From Methylomonas koyamae (GTDB taxonomy: Bacteria; Pseudomonadota; Gammaproteobacteria; Methylococcales; Methylomonadaceae), in assembly GCF_001644025.1 (NCBI RefSeq), contig NZ_LUUK01000177.1:62001-126000 (forward strand): 64,000 bases of DNA. The letters are read 5' to 3'. The first letter of the stretch is position 1. Each line of letters opens with the position of its first letter. Shown here piece by piece: positions 8,931-17,345 of the stretch. The notes under the pieces are model-generated. The model was not told the origin of the DNA and made no database searches. It saw nothing but the letters and a program-made list of their open reading frames with translations. A program made the translations under genes and the position numbers.

Positions 8931-9010
8931 ACATCGGGCTTAACGCACCCGACACGATCACGGCTTAACGTGCTCGCCGTCTAAAGACGGAACGCCGACC
9001 GAAGTCGGAT
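8931..9010 (-). repeat. Second structured repeat, copy a
   Basis: One of three homologous 77-81-bp elements (others 14459-14535 and 17908-17988). It holds four successive short hairpins: CGGG/CCCG, CACG/CGTG, CCGTC/GACGG and CCGAC-CGAA-GTCGG (TTCG loop on the minus strand). Stem bases change in compensating pairs between copies. It always sits immediately upstream of a copy of the leader element. Confidence 0.7.
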
Positions 9011-9044
9011 TCAGCATTCTTTGAAAAGAACGCATGAAATGTCT

Positions 9045-9146
9045 GTTTGTCGAATGGGCTCCAGGAAGTGAGTACATTCGACAAACTAAGGCTGAAATCA
9101 GCTACCCATAGCCACAATCCAAGGCATTAAGCCAAGGATTGGGCTA
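9045..9146 (-). other. Two long hairpins in the long leader of the 8815 gene
   Basis: A perfect 12-bp inverted repeat GTTTGTCGAATG / CATTCGACAAAC (9045-9056, 9075-9086) and a second stem (9109-9146) with TAGCC/GGCTA, AATCC/GGATT and GGC/GCC segments, just after the stop of the VWA gene. Neither has a U-run, so they are not classic terminators; they could protect or attenuate the transcript. Confidence 0.5.
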
Positions 9147-9168
9147 CGGATAATTGACTGGCCGAGAT

Positions 9169-10971
9169 TTAAGCCGCCAACAACACCGCTTTCGAGAGTT
9201 CGAACAATTGTGCTCTCAGCTCTGATAGATCGTTAATGGTGATGGCAATCGGGAATAGATGACTGACATCCAGTCCCAAACCAATGCCCACCGTTTCGAT
9301 ACCGCTGTCCCGGCAGCGCTGCAAAATATCCAGCGTGCTCAGCGTATCGTTGGGTTGACCATCGGTCATAACCATCAGCACTTTGCGCGGTTCTCGACAA
9401 CGCAATAGCGACGCAGCACCAAACCAAATCGCTTCGGTCATCGGCGTACTGCCGGTGGCTGCCAGCGAAAAGGCACCGGTGCGGACATTCACCCGTTGAC
9501 CATGCTCCAGCAACTGGAACACCGAATCATCCTGATGCCCGGGAAACGCAGTGACGCCAGGATTAACCCCCGGAATACCTTCAAAGGCCAACGCCAGCGC
9601 CAAAGTGGCTTCCAACGCAATCGGCATTCGCGATCCATTCGGTTGTCCTTGGCTATCGGTCACCTGATAACCCATGCTTTCGGATTTATCCAGTAACAGA
9701 TGAATCGCGGTATTGGGTGCTGCTTTGACCTGCTTACGCTGAAACACCTTGGTTTCGCCAAGCGGCAAGCGGTGTAAGCGCTTGCCATCCATCCGCCGTC
9801 CACGACAGGCGTGTTGCGAGCGGTTGAGGTTTTGCGATTGCACCAAGCCTTGCAAGGCGGCGCGGATTTTCCCCGATTCGCTTTGCACCTTACGGAGCAA
9901 AAATGCACCGGCTCGATCGTCCATAGGCGGCTCATTACCGCTCGGCATCAGCAATTCCGATACATTTTCGGAGGCTAACGACAACGCCGATTTCAGCGAT
10001 TCAAACAGGTCTTGGTCGATGTCACTGTCACCAGCGGACAACAAGGTTTGCAAAACGCCCATTGGGTCGGTCATCTCCGTGTTATCTTCGTCATCACCTT
10101 GCGAGTTGGCTGAAGAACTACCGGATGGTGTTGTCGGTTCATCGTCAGGATTTCCTGGATTCGATGCATCATTACCATCAGATTCTGAAGACTGATCGTC
10201 GTCAGTGTCGGTCGGTAAACGTTCATCTTGTTCCGTTGAATCCGAAAGCTCCGAATCGGCTAAGGCAGCATCTTGATCTGCATCATCCGATTCAGGCGAC
10301 GTGTCCTCATCTGCCGATTGCTTGGCCTGATTGCGCTGCCGTTGTTGCTCGAACTCCTGCTCAATCATGGTCAGGATGCGATCAGTCAATTTCAGGCAAT
10401 CGGATTCCGATTGCAAACCCTCCGGGACTTCGGACAACAAGCCTTTCAAACGTGTCACAGCGCCGGTTGGGAACGTTGCCTTCAAAGCGGTTTCAGTTGC
10501 TTCGACCAACGGCCGTAACGACGACTGACCCAATACCCTGGCACGCAAGCTTTTCAAGACAAAGCTGTACAGAATATTGGCCGGATGGTCGTCGATACGG
10601 CTGGCGACAAAGTCGCCTTTGGCAATCATCTTTTCAATTACCGTGCGAATCGTCAGCCGAGTTCCCGGAAAATCCTTGGCCAGTTCATACTCGATGCGGA
10701 CATCTTCAATCGCGTTGCAAAGCCGACGGCGTAATACTGAATTACAGTAGCGCAGAGTAAAGTCCGAATAACGAATGTGAGCCGCTTCGTGGGCCAACAG
10801 CCCCCAGGCCACATCCTGATATTCCGCATCGTCACCGTCATAAGCCGGCAACTGAATGGATTTGCCATCGGTATAGGCTTGATTCCCACCGACACTGACT
10901 TTGACGCCAAAGCGGTTGCCGATGGCGGCCGCCACGATGGGGAATGCGTTGTGTAAGGTTCTATTTTTCAT
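9169..10971 (-). CDS. CobT-like VWA-domain protein with HExxH motif
   Basis: 600 residues from ATG 10971. The N-terminal part carries LLAHEAAHIRYSDF (zinc-metalloprotease-like HEAAH at about 61-65). A long acidic, low-complexity middle (Ser/Asp/Glu/Pro rich, about 215-295) follows. The C-terminal von Willebrand factor A domain has the MIDAS residues DKSES near 427 and MTDGQPND near 534. This is the CobT-like plan, which works with a CobS/MoxR AAA ATPase in metal-chelatase-type remodelling; the AAA partner is encoded at 13120-14061. The AAA-VWA pair is a known part of SXT- and IncA/C-type maintenance clusters, but the substrate is unknown. Preceded by a structured leader. Confidence 0.85.
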   Translation of the reverse strand: MKNRTLHNAFPIVAAAIGNRFGVKVSVGGNQAYTDGKSIQLPAYDGDDAEYQDVAWGLLAHEAAHIRYSDFTLRYCNSVLRRRLCNAIEDVRIEYELAKDFPGTRLTIRTVIEKMIAKGDFVASRIDDHPANILYSFVLKSLRARVLGQSSLRPLVEATETALKATFPTGAVTRLKGLLSEVPEGLQSESDCLKLTDRILTMIEQEFEQQRQRNQAKQSADEDTSPESDDADQDAALADSELSDSTEQDERLPTDTDDDQSSESDGNDASNPGNPDDEPTTPSGSSSANSQGDDEDNTEMTDPMGVLQTLLSAGDSDIDQDLFESLKSALSLASENVSELLMPSGNEPPMDDRAGAFLLRKVQSESGKIRAALQGLVQSQNLNRSQHACRGRRMDGKRLHRLPLGETKVFQRKQVKAAPNTAIHLLLDKSESMGYQVTDSQGQPNGSRMPIALEATLALALAFEGIPGVNPGVTAFPGHQDDSVFQLLEHGQRVNVRTGAFSLAATGSTPMTEAIWFGAASLLRCREPRKVLMVMTDGQPNDTLSTLDILQRCRDSGIETVGIGLGLDVSHLFPIAITINDLSELRAQLFELSKAVLLAA

Positions 10972-10989
10972 GGTGTGCTCCAAATGTTA

Positions 10990-11037
10990 GGGGCGCACCA
11001 TGACCCCAGCGGGACATGGTTTGCCCCAGTGGGTGAA
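10990..11037 (-). ncRNA. Structured leader, copy 6
   Basis: The clearest copy. Minus strand: ACCC-ACT-GGGG hairpin competing with a three-tier stem GGGGC/GCCCC, ACCATG/CATGGT and CCC-GCT-GGG. The same GGGG belongs to both structures. It lies 19 bases upstream of the VWA gene start. Confidence 0.75.
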
Positions 11038-11055
11038 TGGTTAAATGGCGTCAGA

Positions 11056-12243
11056 TCAGAACCAGTAGTCCTGGTCGGAATCGTCCGCTTCCTCATCGTC
11101 TCCTACCGTCACCGTTGCCGGTTCCGCTGCGTGGTTCGGATCAGGGTCTTCTTCGGTACTGTGACCGGTTTCCAGATCGGACGGATGCTTATCCAGCAAG
11201 ACGTCCAACGCCCAGTCATCCGTAGTCGATTCCGCATCGATTGCATCATCAAAGATGCCGTCAAACAGATCGGTAAAATCCGGAACGTCTTGAGCTACCT
11301 CAGTGATGAAGGAGGACGGACAAGCAGACAACATGGATGTTTCCGGCTCCTCTGAATGGAGGTTTTCTTCAACATCATCACCGGTCTGGATCGCCGGCGC
11401 TTGCACCGCCAACAAACCTTCACCGTGCCGCCGGGTTTTATCCGGATCGGCCAGCAACATCGCCGTGGCTAGGATTTCCTGCAGCAAACCGCCTTCGATC
11501 GATCCCCGAGTCGGAATTTTGCCCAGCAAGTTGTCGATGGTCGCCACCACTGGCGCCACCCGATGATCCAGAAAACTCAAACCATCGAGTTTGTCGCGGA
11601 TGCGTTTGATCGGCCTGAGCGCGTTGCGGGTGACTTGTTCCTTGCCCAGTAAAGATTGCTCGACCAGCAAGTTGGCGTCCACCGCAATTTCATGGAACAT
11701 CTGCTCACTCAACGAACCGATTTTGCTTTCCAGGCGTTCGACTTCCTGTTTCGGCAACTGTTCTGGTAACGCCACGGATACCACCAGGTAATCGAACGCC
11801 AAGCGGGTGGCGACCAAGGCCACCGAGTCGATGGCTTTCTCGATGATGCTGGCAAATTCCGGATGTTTGACCATCCAGTCTTGGACCGCCGCATCGTAGC
11901 CATCCAAAAACTCGGCCCGCGCCTGAGCAAAGTCCCCGGCAATCCGGTCCAGTTCCGTCGTGACCAGCGCCGCTGCTGCGACTGGTACGATAAACCCGCC
12001 CAGAAACCGAGTGCCGACGCGTAAACAAATGCGTTCGGCTTCCTTTTTCAACCGGTTGAATACCGATAGACGGTCCGGATCGAGCAAGCGCTTCGAGCCC
12101 AAACTGGCCAAATCCTCAGGCGGCAACTTGCTGCCATCGGCCAGGACCAGATCCTCTTTGTTGAGCTTTTTACGCGCGCCGTAAATCGTGGCGTCGACTT
12201 TGATCAAGACCACTTGGTCCAGAATAAGTTGAGTTTGTGTCAT
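11056..12243 (-). CDS. DUF3150-family protein
   Basis: 395 residues from ATG 12243 (MTQTQLILDQ), with AGGAGG upstream. The N-terminal 270 residues are alpha-helical and match the DUF3150 family typical of these element clusters (opening motif LIKVDATIYGARKKL; later RIRDKLDGLSFLDHRV). The C-terminal 110 residues are acidic and disordered (repeated DDE/DDW patches), much like the tail of an SSB or a docking region. It lies between the VWA gene and the WGR-like gene, so it is probably part of the same AAA-VWA complex. Function not known. It has a structured leader. Confidence 0.8.
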   Translation of the reverse strand: MTQTQLILDQVVLIKVDATIYGARKKLNKEDLVLADGSKLPPEDLASLGSKRLLDPDRLSVFNRLKKEAERICLRVGTRFLGGFIVPVAAAALVTTELDRIAGDFAQARAEFLDGYDAAVQDWMVKHPEFASIIEKAIDSVALVATRLAFDYLVVSVALPEQLPKQEVERLESKIGSLSEQMFHEIAVDANLLVEQSLLGKEQVTRNALRPIKRIRDKLDGLSFLDHRVAPVVATIDNLLGKIPTRGSIEGGLLQEILATAMLLADPDKTRRHGEGLLAVQAPAIQTGDDVEENLHSEEPETSMLSACPSSFITEVAQDVPDFTDLFDGIFDDAIDAESTTDDWALDVLLDKHPSDLETGHSTEEDPDPNHAAEPATVTVGDDEEADDSDQDYWF

Positions 12244-12260
12244 GTGAACCTCCTAGGGAA

Positions 12261-12306
12261 GAAGGCACACCGACCCCATGGGGCAAATGGCCCCTTCCGG
12301 GTGAAT
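12261..12306 (-). ncRNA. Structured leader, copy 7
   Basis: Minus strand: ACCC-GGAA-GGGG hairpin; alternatively GAAGG / CCTTC enclosing GCCCC-AT-GGGGT. It ends 17 bases before the ATG at 12243, just ahead of the AGGAGG ribosome site. Confidence 0.68.
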
Positions 12307-12364
12307 GTTAAAAAATCTGCAACGAACCGTTCGCTACAGGAGTCAAGGCTTGGCTTTTGGCTAA

Positions 12365-13117
12365 TCAAAACCAGTGATCAGTTTGATCGGCCATGGCCAA
12401 CGCCAGATCGAGCCGGGGTTTCAACAGGCCCAAGTTTTCCGCCAGCGGCCTTATGGCTTCGACGTCGGTCTTGAACAGCGCCAAGACCTCGGTTTCGGCT
12501 TTCAGATCCGCAGACACGTCGCGCCCGCTTTCAGTGGCAATGCCGACCGAAACGCCGGGAAATGCCGCATGCTTCAAGGCCATCAACCATAACCAAGGCA
12601 ACACCCCGTGTTCGAGGTGGATTTGCCCGCTGAGGTCGAAGGCTTCATCGCCCAGACTGGCATCGATCAACCGTTGCCAACCGGACCAGTCGCTTGCAGT
12701 CAGTCCTTGGGCCTGAGACCAGGCCTCCAGATTGCCCAGCCAGCACCGTAACGCGATACCCATGTCGAGCAAGGTAGCGTGTCCAGCGCGACAATCGATA
12801 TGCCAATACAGTTTGTCGATCGGAGCCGACGGATTTTCACTAGGCATAGGTGAAGCATCAGCCATCGGTGCGGACCGGGGTAACCGGATGTTGCCTTCGC
12901 TATCGATCTCGACTTCGCCGACAAATACATAGCCCTTGGCCTGTTTTTGCCGTTCGATATCGTGCTGGCGTATTCCTGATCGTGTGTTGATACTTGGCAG
13001 ACGAGAAGCCGTTTTGCCCCAACGGGTCGAGATCGAGCCGTCGGCATTCGTCGTGATGGCCCAGTCTTTGGAACTGCCATCGCTGTAGCGATAACGGAAT
13101 AAACTCCATACGGCCAT
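12365..13117 (-). CDS. WGR-like domain protein
   Basis: 250 residues from ATG 13117 (MAVWSLFRYR). The first 75 residues look like a WGR domain (RYSDGSSKDWAI, then STRWGKTASRL and GYVFVGE), a small nucleic-acid-binding fold found in PARPs and bacterial element proteins. The rest is alpha-helical with no recognised family. Its start is 2 bases after the stop of the AAA ATPase gene, so the two are translationally coupled; no structured leader intervenes, consistent with one expression unit. It may link the AAA-VWA machine to DNA. The domain call is by eye. Confidence 0.7.
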   Translation of the reverse strand: MAVWSLFRYRYSDGSSKDWAITTNADGSISTRWGKTASRLPSINTRSGIRQHDIERQKQAKGYVFVGEVEIDSEGNIRLPRSAPMADASPMPSENPSAPIDKLYWHIDCRAGHATLLDMGIALRCWLGNLEAWSQAQGLTASDWSGWQRLIDASLGDEAFDLSGQIHLEHGVLPWLWLMALKHAAFPGVSVGIATESGRDVSADLKAETEVLALFKTDVEAIRPLAENLGLLKPRLDLALAMADQTDHWF

Positions 13118-13119
13118 GA

Positions 13120-14061
13120 CTACACCGCCCAATCGTCACCGAACACATCCTTGGCGATGCGATGAATCGCTTCGCGTTCGGCGGGTTCGGCTCTGAAGGT
13201 CAAGGCACGATCCAGCGAATACGCCAAGGCATTGGGCGCACTTTTGAAGGTGGCCACCAACGATGCCCAGCGCACTAAGCCGCGCGTCGATAAGGTCACC
13301 GACAACATGCCGCCACCATCCGCACCGCCGATGAAGACTTTACGAATCTGGTTGGCGACCTTGATCATGCTTTCCCTTACCGATTCAGGCATGGTCGGCA
13401 CCACATCCGCCAGCAGTTTCATCTCGTCCTCGGGCTCGGGGTAACCGACTTCCATCAAACGAAACCTGTCTAAAAACGCCAAGTTTTGCCTTAACACCCC
13501 TTGATACAATCCCGACTGATCACCCGATCCGGCACTATTACCGGTAGCGACCAAACGAAACTTGGGATGTGGGACAATCACGTCGCCGGTCTGCGGAATC
13601 GATAGAGGCTTCCCTTCGACGATTTCATTCAAGCCAATCAGCTCGGCTGGATCGATGGCATCGATTTCGTTGATCAATAACACATGACCCAGGCGCACTG
13701 CCAGGGTCAACGGACCATCGACCCACTTCATCGCGCCGCCGTCGACTAACATGTACTGACCGAGCAGATCGTTGAGTTCCAATCGACCGTGACCGGGAAC
13801 CGCATTTACACCCCAATTGAGACGTGCCGCAACTTGTTCTAACAATGAGGTTTTTCCTGAACCGGTGGGACCGGTCAGGTATAAGCCATCGCCGTTATGC
13901 GCGCCTAAAAACGCCAACACGTCACGTAAGTGATCCTTACGAAACACATAGGGCTTGATGGTCGGTACATAGGGGTTATTGGTCGGGGCAAAACCTTCCA
14001 CTTTCATGGATGCCGGGGCCTGAATGCCGAAGGTGTCGGCAATGGAATATTGTTGATACAT
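13120..14061 (-). CDS. MoxR/CobS-like AAA+ ATPase
   Basis: 313 residues from ATG 14061 (MYQQYSIADT). Walker A GPTGSGKTSL at about 64-73, Walker B HVLLINEIDAIDP, and a sensor 1 segment RLVATGNSAG; the overall plan is that of CobS/MoxR ATPases. Such ATPases act with VWA proteins, and the cognate CobT-like gene is at 9169-10971. The upstream ATG-less extension to 14151 is not supported; the chosen ATG has GGAG nearby and follows the structured leader (14096-14137). Equivalent AAA genes occur in SXT- and IncA/C-type backbones. Target unknown. Confidence 0.87.
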   Translation of the reverse strand: MYQQYSIADTFGIQAPASMKVEGFAPTNNPYVPTIKPYVFRKDHLRDVLAFLGAHNGDGLYLTGPTGSGKTSLLEQVAARLNWGVNAVPGHGRLELNDLLGQYMLVDGGAMKWVDGPLTLAVRLGHVLLINEIDAIDPAELIGLNEIVEGKPLSIPQTGDVIVPHPKFRLVATGNSAGSGDQSGLYQGVLRQNLAFLDRFRLMEVGYPEPEDEMKLLADVVPTMPESVRESMIKVANQIRKVFIGGADGGGMLSVTLSTRGLVRWASLVATFKSAPNALAYSLDRALTFRAEPAEREAIHRIAKDVFGDDWAV

Positions 14062-14095
14062 GGTGAGCTCCTTGAGGACTAGCCTCAGAAAACAA

Positions 14096-14137
14096 GGGGC
14101 ACACCGCCCCGAGGGGTGATGAGCCCCAACGGGTGAA
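14096..14137 (-). ncRNA. Structured leader, copy 8
   Basis: Minus strand: TTCACCC-GTT-GGGG hairpin competing with GGGGC / GCCCC enclosing CAC-CCC...GG-C-GGTG. Same exclusive pairing of one GGGG tract. It lies 35 bases upstream of the AAA gene start. Confidence 0.72.
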
Positions 14138-14170
14138 TAAAGCCCTGGCATGCCAGGACGGATTAAAAAA

Positions 14171-14383
14171 TCAACGTAGCTGCATGACGCAGTACATCGC
14201 CCATTCGGCGCGGGCCAACAGCTCCCGATCCATCAGGCGCAGGATGCGCTGAATGTCGCTTCTCAAACCGGGGTCCGAGATTTGACGATGCATTTCAAGC
14301 AGCAACCGTTTTTTGGCTTGGATGTCGTTGCTATGGGCAACGTTCAGCCAGCCATGCAAGGTTTTCCAAAAGTCTTGATTCAT
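14171..14383 (-). CDS. Small helical hypothetical protein
   Basis: 70 residues from ATG 14383 (MNQDFWKTLHGWLN), with an AGGAGG ribosome site. Entirely alpha-helical and charged; no family recognised. It lies between the AAA ATPase and exonuclease genes of the maintenance cluster. The very long leader (about 340 bases) containing both structured repeat types argues that it is expressed under special control. Function unknown. Confidence 0.6.
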   Translation of the reverse strand: MNQDFWKTLHGWLNVAHSNDIQAKKRLLLEMHRQISDPGLRSDIQRILRLMDRELLARAEWAMYCVMQLR

Positions 14384-14407
14384 AATGACCTCCTTCAAAA
14401 GTGAAAA

Positions 14408-14449
14408 GGGGTCACCGGTTCCCGCAAGGGTGATGAACCCCAACGGGAC
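14408..14449 (-). ncRNA. Structured leader, copy 9
   Basis: Minus strand: GTCCC-GTT-GGGG hairpin competing with GGGG/CCCC outer pairing that encloses TCACC/GGTGA or CCC-TTGC-GGG. It lies directly downstream of the second repeat type (14459-14535). Confidence 0.68.
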
Positions 14450-14458
14450 AAACTAAAC

Positions 14459-14535
14459 ACACCAGGCTTGACGCACCTGGCACACGAGGCAAACGCTCAT
14501 GCCGCTTAACAACGGAACGCCGGTCGAAACCGGAT
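14459..14535 (-). repeat. Second structured repeat, copy b
   Basis: Homologue of 8931-9010 and 17908-17988. Hairpins CCAGG/CCTGG, GAG/CTC, CCG/CGG and CCGGT-CGAA-ACCGG. The last stem differs from the other copies by compensating changes (CCGAC/GTCGG there), which supports a folded single strand. Confidence 0.7.
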
Positions 14536-14570
14536 TCGGGATTCCACGAAGGGAATACCTGAACGATGCG

Positions 14571-14703
14571 GGTTTTGGGTTGGACTTTTTTAAAATCCCA
14601 GCCTAAAACCGACATGCCTAAACTAAAGGATTCCATGAGGTGTCCGGCGTCAACTCTCTTAATCGATCGTCTTCAATGAACACCCCGTAACCACTAGGGT
14701 TAC
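14571..14703 (-). other. Hairpins in the gap after the exonuclease gene
   Basis: The gap 14536-14724 holds an imperfect inverted repeat (14571-14610, GGTTTT...AAAACC with CCAACC/GGCTGG interior) and a smaller one, GTAACC-ctagt-GGTTAC on the minus strand (about 14687-14703). No open reading frame with convincing features was seen here. They may be processing or attenuation structures. Confidence 0.45.
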
Positions 14704-14724
14704 AGGATGTCTTGAAACGAACCC

Positions 14725-15726
14725 TCAAAACCAAAAGTCCGCACCCGCCAGGTCTTTCAGGGCTTGTGCATCGAACGGCACTTCGGCATGTTTGCCGTCG
14801 TCATCCCGGCAGGTCACGCGAACTCGAGTGGCCGAGGGTTTTCGGTAAACTTCCAGTGCTGCAGCCTGAACATCCGGTTGCAAGGCTTGCAGTGCAGCCT
14901 TGTAATCGATGGCACCCTGGCTTTGAAACCGGCTGATACGTAACCCGGAATGCTCCGCGGCCACGTAATCACCCATTAGCAACACCAACGTGTTTTCAAT
15001 GCGCGACTGCTCATCTTCCAACTGGTTGATTTGGCTTTTCAGGTCCTGGATAGTCAACGCTCGTTGCCGATACGTGGCCGCCAGTTGTTGCCATTGCTGT
15101 TCTGCTTCGCCGTTCGGCAAATACAAATCGCGCTCGGGATCCTTGGGAGGTTCCTTTTTCGATTTGACCGCCAACCAGAAATCCATCGCGGACTCGACCA
15201 GCTCAGTGAGAAAGCGCTCATCGCGTTGAATCTCGAACTCGATGTCCTGGCCTTGGTGGTAGAAAAACAAAAAGCCACGCCCAGCATCGGCGACCAGCAA
15301 TTGCTGTTGCACCTGACACCAATACAACTGATAGGCCGCCGAGGTTTCCCGATTCAACAGCACATCCAAGAACGTGGTCTCATGCGGACATTTGATTTCC
15401 ACGGGTTCATTCGCGTCGGACAAGCCGTCGAACGAAGCCCGCATCAAGGGAAACTGCTCCGACTCGCCGCACAGCGGCAACAACATCAGATCGTGTTTAT
15501 CCTCGAAGCGTTGCAAAGCCTCGGGCTCTTGCTGGATGCCGGCGAGGATCAACGGGTTGTTGTCCAGACTGGCTTCCAGCACCAGGCCGATTTTCTCCGC
15601 CCACAACCTCCACGGGGTTTTGTACGGCGAACGATTCATGACGATGGCCGCTTCGCTGGCACTGATGCCTTGTAAGCGCCACTGCCGCCAGGCGTCCGAA
15701 CGCTGAGAAACGTCGATGACCTTCAT
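14725..15726 (-). CDS. YqaJ-type viral recombinase / lambda-type exonuclease
   Basis: 333 residues from ATG 15726 (MKVIDVSQRS). The N-terminal 200 residues show the YqaJ/lambda-exonuclease plan: GISASEAAIVMNRSPYKTPW, then the acidic strand PVEIKCPHETTFLDVL, then AYQLYWCQVQQQLLVADA, together forming the PD-(D/E)XK active site. The C-terminal part contains a short coiled coil (DLKSQINQLEDEQSRIENTL). It would resect double-stranded ends for the Bet-type annealing protein encoded just upstream, as in SXT, where the exo and bet genes are neighbours. It overlaps the preceding gene by ATGA, indicating translational coupling. Confidence 0.87.
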   Translation of the reverse strand: MKVIDVSQRSDAWRQWRLQGISASEAAIVMNRSPYKTPWRLWAEKIGLVLEASLDNNPLILAGIQQEPEALQRFEDKHDLMLLPLCGESEQFPLMRASFDGLSDANEPVEIKCPHETTFLDVLLNRETSAAYQLYWCQVQQQLLVADAGRGFLFFYHQGQDIEFEIQRDERFLTELVESAMDFWLAVKSKKEPPKDPERDLYLPNGEAEQQWQQLAATYRQRALTIQDLKSQINQLEDEQSRIENTLVLLMGDYVAAEHSGLRISRFQSQGAIDYKAALQALQPDVQAAALEVYRKPSATRVRVTCRDDDGKHAEVPFDAQALKDLAGADFWF

Positions 15727-16058
15727 CGCGAAAATCCGGTCAACTGCACCTGGCAACCGAAGCGCACGGTCTCAATGCCTAGCTTGTGCAACTGGGTCTG
15801 GCAGCGTCGGGCCCAATAGCCATCGCCGAACAGCAACAGCAGTTCGTCTTGAGCCGGTAGACACACGCCGCCAAAACTCTCGGCCAGTGTCGTCAGTTCC
15901 GGTTGGCTCAATAGACGGGGATCGGGTTCACCGGGCTGGGGTCGCCACAGGCGTTCCAGAAAGCCCCGGCCGTGACGGCGTAATACCGTGGGGGAATCGT
16001 AACGTTGCCAATCGGTATGACAGGGCACGCGGTTCAATGATTGATCGTTTGTGTTCAT
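15723..16058 (-). CDS. Small hypothetical protein between bet and exonuclease genes
   Basis: 111 residues from ATG 16058 (MNTNDQSLNR). No recognised family; the sequence contains an RRHGRGFLERLWRP basic patch and a C-terminal segment ARRCQTQLHKLGIETVRFG. It is coupled to the exonuclease gene by a 4-base ATGA overlap and preceded by a structured leader, so it is very likely a real gene of the recombination module. Function unknown. Confidence 0.68.
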   Translation of the reverse strand: MNTNDQSLNRVPCHTDWQRYDSPTVLRRHGRGFLERLWRPQPGEPDPRLLSQPELTTLAESFGGVCLPAQDELLLLFGDGYWARRCQTQLHKLGIETVRFGCQVQLTGFSR

Positions 16059-16078
16059 GACCTCTCCTGATAAGTGAA

Positions 16079-16127
16079 GAGCGTCATGTCCGACCCCGTG
16101 GGCGAATCATGACGCCCTCGTGGGTGG
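16079..16127 (-). ncRNA. Structured leader, copy 10
   Basis: Minus strand: CCC-ACGA-GGG hairpin competing with a 10-bp stem (GGGCGTCATG with CATGACGCTC, one G-U) that encloses CCC-AC-GGGG. One of the strongest examples of stem conservation despite different sequence. It lies 20 bases before the ATG at 16058. Confidence 0.75.
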
Positions 16128-16152
16128 TTTGGGAATGTTGGGTAGCCGCGTA

Positions 16153-17202
16153 TTAGGCCGCGTTACCCAAGGTTTGACGGGCCTGATTCATGGCCATGTC
16201 TTTCGCGGACAAAGGTGGCATGCCGGCACTGTTGGTCTGGCTCAAGGTCGGTGTTGCCTTGGGTTCGACTTGCGATACCTTATCCAGCTCGGCCAAAGCA
16301 AACGTCAGATCTATGCCTCTGAACTTCTGGTGGGCATAGTCGTAGGCCGCTTTCCAGGCACCTGCCGCCGCAGTCCGTCTAACCAACTCAGCGACGGCTT
16401 TTTGTACCTTGGGATGGATTTGTGAAAAATCGACCACGTGCGGTTTAGGCTCGGATGCCCCGGTAAACCGATCATCAGCAGGATCAACATGGGTTTCCCA
16501 ATGCGTCGCCTCGCCATCGATCACGGTACCGTCGGTGATGTCGTCGAGCGTTTTGCCATCCATTTCCTCGGCGGCATAGCCGCATTCCTCCGGAAAGGCA
16601 GCTCGCAAAGACGCCGCTTTACCGCATTTGGCCAATTGCCCCTTAGGCCTTTTGATCCACATCGCGGTCGGCACTTGCGAGTTTTTACCGCCGGCCGTGC
16701 TGTAGGCTTCCAGCCAATACACTTCCTCGGTAAAGGCGCAACGTTTACCGCCGACGATCCGGTACACGGTGACCGCCACCCATTCGGGAAAGGTCATGGT
16801 GACACTGGATTCCTGCCATTGCTCGTTGTCGTCCTTGTAGCGGCCGGTAAAGGTTTTGGTGACATCAGGCCCCCAAACGGGTCTGTCCATGCCAGCCCAA
16901 ACGCCGGTTCTGGACGCGGTCGTCTGGATTTCCATGATGGACGGCCAGACGGTTTCGACATTGCGTCCAAGAGCGGCACTCCACATTGGCACGATATGCA
17001 CCGGCTTTTTGAAGATGTCGAGCTTGCGGGCCTTGCAATAATCCAGAGCCATCAGAATGGCTTCCGGGGTTTTGGCGGTTGGGAAGGTCACTTCCGTCAG
17101 TACTTTCCAGGACTGCTCCGATAGACCGTAGCTCTGTTGCACAACGGCCGGCATTGGCAAATCACGGGTTTTGGGTAAGGTGTTGCGGTTGTTTTGGCTC
17201 AT
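16153..17202 (-). CDS. bet: Bet-type phage recombination (single-strand annealing) protein
   Basis: 349 residues from ATG 17202. It matches the phage lambda Bet / RecT-like annealing family of SXT and IncA/C elements: LTEVTFPTAKTPEAILMALD, KARKLDIFKKPVHIVPMW, TVWPSIMEIQTTASRTG and LAKCGKAASLRAAFPEECGY are all family-type segments. It anneals complementary single strands in homologous exchange between elements and works with the YqaJ-type exonuclease (14725-15726) and SSB. Its C-terminal 90 residues are variable. Longer than lambda Bet (about 260 aa) but usual for the ICE form. It has a structured leader. Confidence 0.9.
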   Translation of the reverse strand: MSQNNRNTLPKTRDLPMPAVVQQSYGLSEQSWKVLTEVTFPTAKTPEAILMALDYCKARKLDIFKKPVHIVPMWSAALGRNVETVWPSIMEIQTTASRTGVWAGMDRPVWGPDVTKTFTGRYKDDNEQWQESSVTMTFPEWVAVTVYRIVGGKRCAFTEEVYWLEAYSTAGGKNSQVPTAMWIKRPKGQLAKCGKAASLRAAFPEECGYAAEEMDGKTLDDITDGTVIDGEATHWETHVDPADDRFTGASEPKPHVVDFSQIHPKVQKAVAELVRRTAAAGAWKAAYDYAHQKFRGIDLTFALAELDKVSQVEPKATPTLSQTNSAGMPPLSAKDMAMNQARQTLGNAA

Positions 17203-17226
17203 GGTGGGTCTCCTTCAATAAAAAAA

Positions 17227-17270
17227 GGGAACGCCATTGCCCGCCGGGGAATGGAATTCCCCTTGGGGTT
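17227..17270 (-). ncRNA. Structured leader, copy 11
   Basis: Minus strand: ACCCC-AA-GGGG hairpin competing with GGGAA / TTCCC around CCATT/AATGG and CCCC-GGC-GGG. Located 24 bases upstream of bet. Confidence 0.73.
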
Positions 17271-17345
17271 GAAATACCGAAGCCTGAAAAGGATCGGCGG
17301 TGTAAACGTTAAACCAACGAACGCCAATAATCGGCGCGACTAGGT

